DNA of 64,000 bases from Vibrio cincinnatiensis (GTDB lineage: Bacteria > Pseudomonadota > Gammaproteobacteria > Enterobacterales > Vibrionaceae), in NCBI RefSeq assembly GCF_022113815.1, contig NZ_SGOM01000001.1:248001-312000 (forward strand). The letters run 5' to 3'. The notes under the pieces were generated by a model. The model saw only the letters and a program-made list of their open reading frames with translations. It ran no database searches and was not told where the DNA came from. This document shows positions 57,584 through 64,000 of this stretch, one piece after another. Position numbers and translations under genes: made by a program. Every line of letters starts with the position of its first letter. Position 1 is the stretch's first letter.

Positions 57584-57619
57584 TTAGTATGAGGCTTTAT
57601 TTTCTTCTACAAGAGGTCA

Positions 57620-59329
57620 TTATTTCTGCGTTTTAACGTGATGTTCATAACCAAAGATGAAACCATGATCATTGACATCAAAAGTAACTTGAGTCACTGC
57701 GTTACTATTTAACCCTGCGCTGATATCTTCCGGTATTTCTTCACCGTTCATTTCGCTGATTAACTCCACCAGTTCCAATAACCGTGGTGCATTTACACCA
57801 AATTGGAATAAACCTTTTGCCTCAAGCGGTGCCGTTAAGACACTCTGTGAATTGGCCGATGAGCGTTCACCAGAATAAAGAGCAAGGTGCTTATCATTTA
57901 ATCGCGCAAAGAGTGGGGTGGAAACACCGGTTTCAGACTCTAATAATGTGGAAAGATCCACGGGTTCAGCATTAGGTTGAATGGTGAGTTGTGATAGTTG
58001 AGGGATAAACATCTGAGCCGTTTGTACTAGGGCAATCGGATTTTCTGCTGATAAGGTAAAGAGAAAATCGAGTTTATCAAACTGCGGAGCATAGGGGTTT
58101 TGTGTATCAAGTGCGATATCATTCAGGGTAAAGTGCATCCCCTTCATTCCATTGACCATACTTGAGCCCATACTCAGCATTGCAGATGGGTTTTCTGAGC
58201 CCATTTCTTGTTGTGTTTCGGCTAAAAAAGCACATTGATAAGTTGGTTGTTGTAGATCTTGCCAAATGGTATTAATCGCAGGGGCTAATTTGGCGACATC
58301 TAATCCAAAACCAACCTCAAAAATACTGTCTTGGGTGGCCATGTTGGGCATAAAACCCCGGATTGATTTGAGCGCATCCAGAATTACTGAGTTGTGGCTT
58401 TCCACAACCACTTGTCCATCAAGACTAAATTGCTCATTTTTGACTTGATAACGAGCGAATGAGACGGTTCTTGGCCAGTGATTTGCGATGGTCGCTAACT
58501 CACTTTGACAATGGGGTTGACGTATCTCTTCAATAAAGGATTCGGGAGAGTGTTGCTGTAGAATATCAATTTGCTGAGCAAGTAAGTTACTGGCAGGTTG
58601 GGTCAAGCCCTTGATAATTTCTTGGTGATCAAAATATCCATAAGCGGTGTACTGTTTGCCATATTTGCTTTGCAGAGCCGGTAGAATATCACTGTTAGCA
58701 AAGGAGTGCTGTGGTTTTTCAACCCCTAATGCTAGCTTAAGTGGGTTCGCCTCTTTAAGTAGAGGTACATCCAAGGTAAATGTGGCAACATTATCTTCAA
58801 CCGCAATAACAAGACCAATATCTTCAGAACCTTGGTCACTCAGTTGATAGCGGCGATAAGCTACATTTCCTAACTGACCAACGTGATGAGTGGCCTTTGT
58901 TTCTTGCTCGGTTTGATCAATGGTGTTCCAGAATGCTGTCGTGTCTTCGATTTCTATTTTATAAACAGGAATCATCCCTAAAGTGTAAAAAACGGGTTTT
59001 ACTTTATCTGGTGCACCTAGATACGCTTTAAAGGTTGCTTTATCAACCGCGCTTTGTAAATAGCCATCTAAATAAGCGACAAGAAAATCTTGCTCTGGAG
59101 TCAGTTCGACGTCGGTCAATAAATCATACAAACTTTCCTGAGACGTTCCCACAGTGCTGACGTATTCAAAATGGTCATAGGCTTCTGTTTGAACAACAAC
59201 CACTGGGGCTTCGGCGGGGATGAGAGAGAGTAATGGATCCGATGAGGTATCTAATCCTGTGGTGTAATAATAACCACCAGCTGCAGCAATAGCGACAGCT
59301 GAGGCAAGTAATAATTTTTTCACTAGCAA
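57620..59329 (-). CDS. Membrane-anchored protein of unknown function
   Basis: A 569-residue protein. Residues 4-25 (KKLLLASAVAIAAAGGYYYTTG) form a single N-terminal membrane anchor or uncleaved signal, so the long remainder should face the periplasm. That part is acidic and rich in beta-prone repeats of the form found in large uncharacterised Vibrio envelope proteins; I recognise no named domain. Two cysteines (PHCQ near 275 and YQCAFL near 365) might pair. The ending HGFIFGYEHHVKTQK is polar. It lies between rluB and cydC as a single-gene unit and, as I recall, occupies this place in other vibrios. Confidence 0.75.
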   Translation of the reverse strand: MLVKKLLLASAVAIAAAGGYYYTTGLDTSSDPLLSLIPAEAPVVVVQTEAYDHFEYVSTVGTSQESLYDLLTDVELTPEQDFLVAYLDGYLQSAVDKATFKAYLGAPDKVKPVFYTLGMIPVYKIEIEDTTAFWNTIDQTEQETKATHHVGQLGNVAYRRYQLSDQGSEDIGLVIAVEDNVATFTLDVPLLKEANPLKLALGVEKPQHSFANSDILPALQSKYGKQYTAYGYFDHQEIIKGLTQPASNLLAQQIDILQQHSPESFIEEIRQPHCQSELATIANHWPRTVSFARYQVKNEQFSLDGQVVVESHNSVILDALKSIRGFMPNMATQDSIFEVGFGLDVAKLAPAINTIWQDLQQPTYQCAFLAETQQEMGSENPSAMLSMGSSMVNGMKGMHFTLNDIALDTQNPYAPQFDKLDFLFTLSAENPIALVQTAQMFIPQLSQLTIQPNAEPVDLSTLLESETGVSTPLFARLNDKHLALYSGERSSANSQSVLTAPLEAKGLFQFGVNAPRLLELVELISEMNGEEIPEDISAGLNSNAVTQVTFDVNDHGFIFGYEHHVKTQK

Positions 59330-59589
59330 CTCCGTTTTTTATCTCTTAGTCCATTACTCTGTTGAGCCAGATAAAGAGTTTTTGTTGTCATTGAATAAAA
59401 GGGTATACCCATTACTATTAATTTGATGTAAAAATAATCGGTATAGGGAAGGTATCATATATAGATCAACAACGAGTTCAATAGGTTATTTCTTTTTATC
59501 TAGCTTGAAATCGTGGAAAGTGAGGTTTACTTTACCTTCTATGTGCGGAGGAGAAATGTCCCGGCAAAAACGGATTGCCGGGAATCGTA

Positions 59590-61311
59590 TTATAAGGTTT
59601 GATGCAACTGATAGTAACGGCCTTGCTGGGCAAGCAGGGTTGAGTGATCGCCTTGCTCTACGATTACTCCTTGATCAAGCAAACAAATGGTGTCCATTGA
59701 TTCTAAATCGACTAGTCGGTGAGTAATAAAAATGACCGTTTTATTGGTAAAATGCGCTTGCAGTAGTGTCATGATTTGCTGTTCGGTTTGTTTATCTAAC
59801 CCTTCTGTTGGCTCATCGAGAAGTAAAATTGGACCGTTGTGCAATAGTGCTCTTGCAATACCGATACGGCGTTTTTCTCCACCAGACAGTTGACGACCTC
59901 CGTCACCTAACCAAGTGTTTAACCCTGGTCCGTCGAGCAATTTACCCAAACCCACATAGGTGAGTATTTGGCAAAGCTCATTTTCTTGCGCTTGGGGCTT
60001 AGCCATCAGAAGGTTATCACGCAGGCTGCCATTTAGAATATCGACGCGTTGGCTAACCACACTGATCGCTGAACGTAAATCGCTTTCTTTCCATGTTTGT
60101 AAACGAGTTCCACCCAGCGTGATCTCTCCCTGTTGTACGTCCCAATAACGACATAACAATTGGATTAAGGTTGACTTTCCTGAACCAGTTTGACCAACAA
60201 TAGCCACTTTTTTTCCGGCAGGAATCGTCAGGCTAATACAGTTTAATACCGTTTTCTGACTGTCCGGATAATGAAATGAAGCATGATCAAAACAAATATC
60301 AAGTGGGCCTGAATAGGAGAGCGATTGCTGAGGAAAAACCACTTCTGGCTCGGTGAGGATAATCTCGTTTAAGCGTCGAGCCGATGTTAATGTCTGCCCT
60401 AAATGTTGGAACGCTCCGGCGATTGGCATTAGGAGTTCAACACTGGCTAGCGTTGCAAATGCGATTAGGGCTATCATGGGATCTGGGGCATTCCCATTGA
60501 CACCGTCAGCGGCCAACCAAAGCATAAGAACCAAAATCCAACCATTAGCCAGTAATAGTAATGCTTGAGCCAATCCCGAAAAATGAGCGTTAATTTTTTG
60601 ATTGTGTAGGAGTTGATCTTGCGCGGTAAAAATGGCTTTTCGATAGCGAGCTTCAGCCCCAAAAATGACCAATTCACTATAACCTTGCAGCCAGTCTAAA
60701 GTGGTAATACGCAGTTGTGCTTTATGCTCAGTTAACGCGTGTCCATTTCGTTTACCGAGTTGATAAAAAAGTGGCGGCCAGACAAGTAATAACAGCAGTA
60801 AGATTCCACCCAGCGTGAGCCCTAGAGTCATATCAAACCAGCACAATAGAGCGGTAAGGCTAGCAATACCTAGCACTCCCACCATGACCGGGCTTATCAA
60901 GCGTAAGTAGACATGATCCATGGCATCAATATCTGCAACTAAGCGGTTTAAAACATCTGCATCACGTAGGCTTGATAGCCGTCCGGGCATTAAGGGGGCT
61001 AGTTTTTGAAAAAAGAAGACCCGAAGATCGGTCAATAATTTAAAGGTGGCGTTGTGGCTGACCACGCGTTCACCCCAACGCCCGGCTGTACGACCCATCG
61101 CAAATCCACGGACAAAAGCTCCGGGTAGCATATAGTTAAATGTTTCCCGAGCAATCGTTAACCCTGCAACGGCGGCAGCAGATAAAAACCACCCAGACAA
61201 GGTAAGTAAGCCGATAGAAGCAAAAAGGGTGAGAAAGGCTAAAAGCATCCCCAAAGATAAGCCAAACCAATGCTTTTTATACAGTTTAATGTAGGGTAGT
61301 AAATCACGCAT
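59590..61311 (-). CDS. cydC: Heterodimeric ABC exporter subunit CydC
   Basis: A 573-residue half-transporter with an N-terminal six-helix membrane domain (about 1-320) and a C-terminal ATPase (about 335-573): Walker A GQTGSGKST, signature LSGGEKRRIGIARAL, Walker B PILLLDEPTEGLD and the switch His in FITHRLVD. CydDC is needed to assemble cytochrome bd oxidase; it exports cysteine and glutathione in E. coli, and more recent work links it to haem. Its start overlaps the cydD end by eight bases, so the two subunits are coupled. Confidence 0.96.
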   Translation of the reverse strand: MRDLLPYIKLYKKHWFGLSLGMLLAFLTLFASIGLLTLSGWFLSAAAVAGLTIARETFNYMLPGAFVRGFAMGRTAGRWGERVVSHNATFKLLTDLRVFFFQKLAPLMPGRLSSLRDADVLNRLVADIDAMDHVYLRLISPVMVGVLGIASLTALLCWFDMTLGLTLGGILLLLLLVWPPLFYQLGKRNGHALTEHKAQLRITTLDWLQGYSELVIFGAEARYRKAIFTAQDQLLHNQKINAHFSGLAQALLLLANGWILVLMLWLAADGVNGNAPDPMIALIAFATLASVELLMPIAGAFQHLGQTLTSARRLNEIILTEPEVVFPQQSLSYSGPLDICFDHASFHYPDSQKTVLNCISLTIPAGKKVAIVGQTGSGKSTLIQLLCRYWDVQQGEITLGGTRLQTWKESDLRSAISVVSQRVDILNGSLRDNLLMAKPQAQENELCQILTYVGLGKLLDGPGLNTWLGDGGRQLSGGEKRRIGIARALLHNGPILLLDEPTEGLDKQTEQQIMTLLQAHFTNKTVIFITHRLVDLESMDTICLLDQGVIVEQGDHSTLLAQQGRYYQLHQTL

Positions 61312-63091
61312 CTAAATTCCCCTTATCCGCGGCTTTTCTGGTTTGGTTAGCGGTTAACATTGTGGCAAACAGCCCTGTGTGTTGGCTGAGCTGAGTGAAG
61401 TTCCCAGCTTGAACAAGAAGGCCATCTTGCATCACTAATATTTGGTCGACTGAGTGTAGAGGAGCGAGTTGGTGAGTCACCAGCAAGGCTGTTTTATTGG
61501 CAATTTGCTGGCTTAAGCTGCGCATCACTAATCGTTCACTTTTGGCATCTAAACTGGCGGTTGGTTCATCCAATAGCCAGAACATGCCTTCTTGCAACAT
61601 GGCTCTGGCTAACGCGAGGCGCTGTGCTTGGCCAACCGATAGCCCACCTGAGCGATCACTGATGGGGTAATCTAAACCATGCTGAGTGACAAATTCACTG
61701 GCAAATGCTTCCTCAAGTACCTGTTGTAGCCGTTGGTCATCAATATTCGTTTTTCCAAGTGTGACATTGTCACGTATACTGCCGTGAACTAATAGTGGGT
61801 TTTGTCCCACCCAACTGATCATGGCGCGCCAATTATGATGATCGCATTGGTTTAACTCCATTCCATTAATGGTTAGGCTTCCCTGATAAGGCATAAACCC
61901 AAGTATCGCATTCACTAAACTGGTTTTGCCCGCCCCACTTGGCCCCACTAAAGCGGTGGTTTGCCCGCTGGATAAGGTAAAAGAGACTGGACCAACGAGT
62001 TGATGGCCTTCAGGGCTAAATACACATAAGTCTTGTGCGATAATTTCAACGGGGCGATGATGATCCAATACTTGTGTACCTGAGCGTATTTTTTCAACAT
62101 CTATGGTTAAAAACTCAACAATACTTTCAGCGGCAGCAACCGCTTGCTGCTTAGCATGATAGAACGTACCAAGATCGCGCAAAGGCTGATAAAACTCAGG
62201 GGCGAGAATAAGGATAAATAAGCCTGAAAATAGGGTTACGCCTGCTCCATAGTGGCCAAAATCGAGTTCGCCAATAAAACTAAAACCAAAATAAACTGCC
62301 GTAATGGCTATGGATATCGACGTAAAAAACTCTAAAACGGCAGAAGAGAGAAAAGCAATGCGCAACACATCCATAGTTCGTTTACGAAAAACTTCGGATG
62401 CACCACGCATTTGTTCGGTTTCGGCTTGTGTACGATCAAACAGGCGAATGGTGGTCATCGACTGTAAGCGGTCATAAAAATGACCCGATAAGCGTTGTAA
62501 TGCTTTAAAGTTTTTGCGGCTGGCATCGGCGGCTTTTATGCCCACAAGTGCCATAAAAATTGGCACTAAAGGTGCCGTGATGAGGAAAATCAACCCAGCA
62601 GCCCAGTTCACGGGAAAGACGACCACTAAAATAATAAAAGGGATCAATACCGCCAGTGACATTTGGGGTAGATAACGAGCAAAAAAGTCGTGCATATCTT
62701 CGACTTGCTCAAGTGTTAAGGTTGCCCAAGTTCCGGCAGGTTTACCTTTGATATAAGCGGGCCCTAAAGCGCGCAACTTATCAAAAATAAGCTGTCTGAT
62801 GTAGATGCGAACCTCTTTTCCTGCGTGAAAACCTGCAATTTCTCTGCTCCATGAACAGCCTGCTCGCAAGGCGACCATGGCCATTAATCCGGCAAAATGA
62901 GGAATGAGCGTGTATTTGTCCACCTGCTCAATAATCAACTGATGAAGAATGGTGGCGATGAGCGCAGCTTGGACGAGTAAACATAGGCTGGATATTACAC
63001 CCAACCCGATCGCAAGCATGAGCCAACGCTTGGCAAGTTTGCTTTGCTGTTTGAGCCACAGGTTGAGGCTACGTTGCTTTTTCTTATCCAT
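61304..63091 (-). CDS. cydD: Heterodimeric ABC exporter subunit CydD
   Basis: A 595-residue partner of CydC. The membrane domain (about 1-330) contains GKPAGTWATLTLEQVEDMHDFFARYLPQM and KAADASRKNFKALQRLSGHFYDRLQ; the ATPase has Walker A GPSGAGKTS, signature LSVGQAQRLALARAM, Walker B FWLLDEPTASLD and H-loop LLVTHQLAPL. The signature LSVGQ instead of LSGGQ is usual for CydD. It follows trxB with a terminator between, the same order (trxB-cydD-cydC) as in E. coli. Confidence 0.96.
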   Translation of the reverse strand: MDKKKQRSLNLWLKQQSKLAKRWLMLAIGLGVISSLCLLVQAALIATILHQLIIEQVDKYTLIPHFAGLMAMVALRAGCSWSREIAGFHAGKEVRIYIRQLIFDKLRALGPAYIKGKPAGTWATLTLEQVEDMHDFFARYLPQMSLAVLIPFIILVVVFPVNWAAGLIFLITAPLVPIFMALVGIKAADASRKNFKALQRLSGHFYDRLQSMTTIRLFDRTQAETEQMRGASEVFRKRTMDVLRIAFLSSAVLEFFTSISIAITAVYFGFSFIGELDFGHYGAGVTLFSGLFILILAPEFYQPLRDLGTFYHAKQQAVAAAESIVEFLTIDVEKIRSGTQVLDHHRPVEIIAQDLCVFSPEGHQLVGPVSFTLSSGQTTALVGPSGAGKTSLVNAILGFMPYQGSLTINGMELNQCDHHNWRAMISWVGQNPLLVHGSIRDNVTLGKTNIDDQRLQQVLEEAFASEFVTQHGLDYPISDRSGGLSVGQAQRLALARAMLQEGMFWLLDEPTASLDAKSERLVMRSLSQQIANKTALLVTHQLAPLHSVDQILVMQDGLLVQAGNFTQLSQHTGLFATMLTANQTRKAADKGNLDA

Positions 63092-63148
63092 TTTAAAGGC
63101 TTATTGATAATGATTATTGGAACGGAAGTTCGCTAGTATACAAAAGAA

Positions 63149-63173
63149 AACCCAGCGGATATACCGCTGGGTT
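63149..63173 (-). terminator. Terminator of trxB
   Basis: On the minus strand AACCCAGCGG, loop TATAT, CCGCTGGGTT followed by TTCTTTTG, between trxB and cydD. Confidence 0.85.
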
Positions 63174-63210
63174 AGAGAGTTGTTACTTAAAAGGCACAAT
63201 CTATATTTCT

Positions 63211-63999
<789 letters not shown>

Positions 64000-64000
64000 G

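Overview
The window is a chromosomal segment of a gamma-proteobacterium of the family Vibrionaceae, most likely genus Vibrio; I cannot fix the species. The evidence is the Vibrio-type PanP aspartate decarboxylase, the competence regulator TfoX, FabV as enoyl reductase, the AspS pilotin next to metE, a fused trpCF with separate trpG and trpD, and gene orders (grxA/adh/hexR/panP/lysO/HDOD/tfoX; trpH-yciO-rluB; trxB-cydD-cydC) that match Vibrio chromosome 1 as I remember it. Base composition looks uniform, in the mid-40s percent G+C by eye. There are no rRNA or tRNA genes, CRISPR arrays, insertion sequences or phage genes.

Layout. (1) 1-9.3 kb: 3' part of gabD, a small YnjH-like protein, a PLP enzyme, then a lipid block: psrA-fadE (beta-oxidation) behind a control region with a FadR-like box and a PsrA-like palindrome, and fabV (fatty acid synthesis). 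The YbjL transporter and glutaredoxin grxA follow. (2) 9.5-22.4 kb: iron alcohol dehydrogenase, hexR, panP (with a 35-bp tandem duplication at its 3' end), a small exported protein, an HDOD-lysO pair, tfoX, an outer-membrane protein, a response regulator/histidine kinase pair in which the kinase carries a degenerate receiver, and a YdgA/DUF945 protein. (3) 22.5-33.1 kb: serC, a chemoreceptor, ygiQ, a VOC protein, an unlisted 52-residue Cys-containing small protein, a lipoprotein M16 peptidase, an unknown membrane protein and a DUF4250 protein. (4) 33.1-38.4 kb: divergent metR/metE with MetJ-like boxes, then aspS, yciI, yciA, yciB. (5) 38.4-47.5 kb: a complete mhpABCDFE catabolic cluster for 3-(3-hydroxyphenyl)propionate, with an MHS-type transporter and the MhpR activator. 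It sits between yciB and trpA, which are close neighbours in many gamma-proteobacteria, so it is probably an inserted accessory module. (6) 47.6-57.4 kb: the trp operon (trpL-E-G-D-CF-B-A) with an E. coli-like operator, leader peptide and attenuator, and divergent trpH-yciO-rluB. (7) 57.6-64 kb: an unknown membrane-anchored protein, cydC, cydD and the 3' part of trxB.

I found no clear undescribed multi-gene system. The observations most worth a second look are a candidate small RNA upstream of psrA-fadE, the dual FadR/PsrA control region, the panP tandem duplication, the kinase with a degenerate receiver, the possible RBS-sequestering hairpin in the tfoX leader, the unlisted 52-residue protein, the placement of the mhp module with its conserved operator, and the trp leader in which the third Trp codon lies in the putative antiterminator strand.
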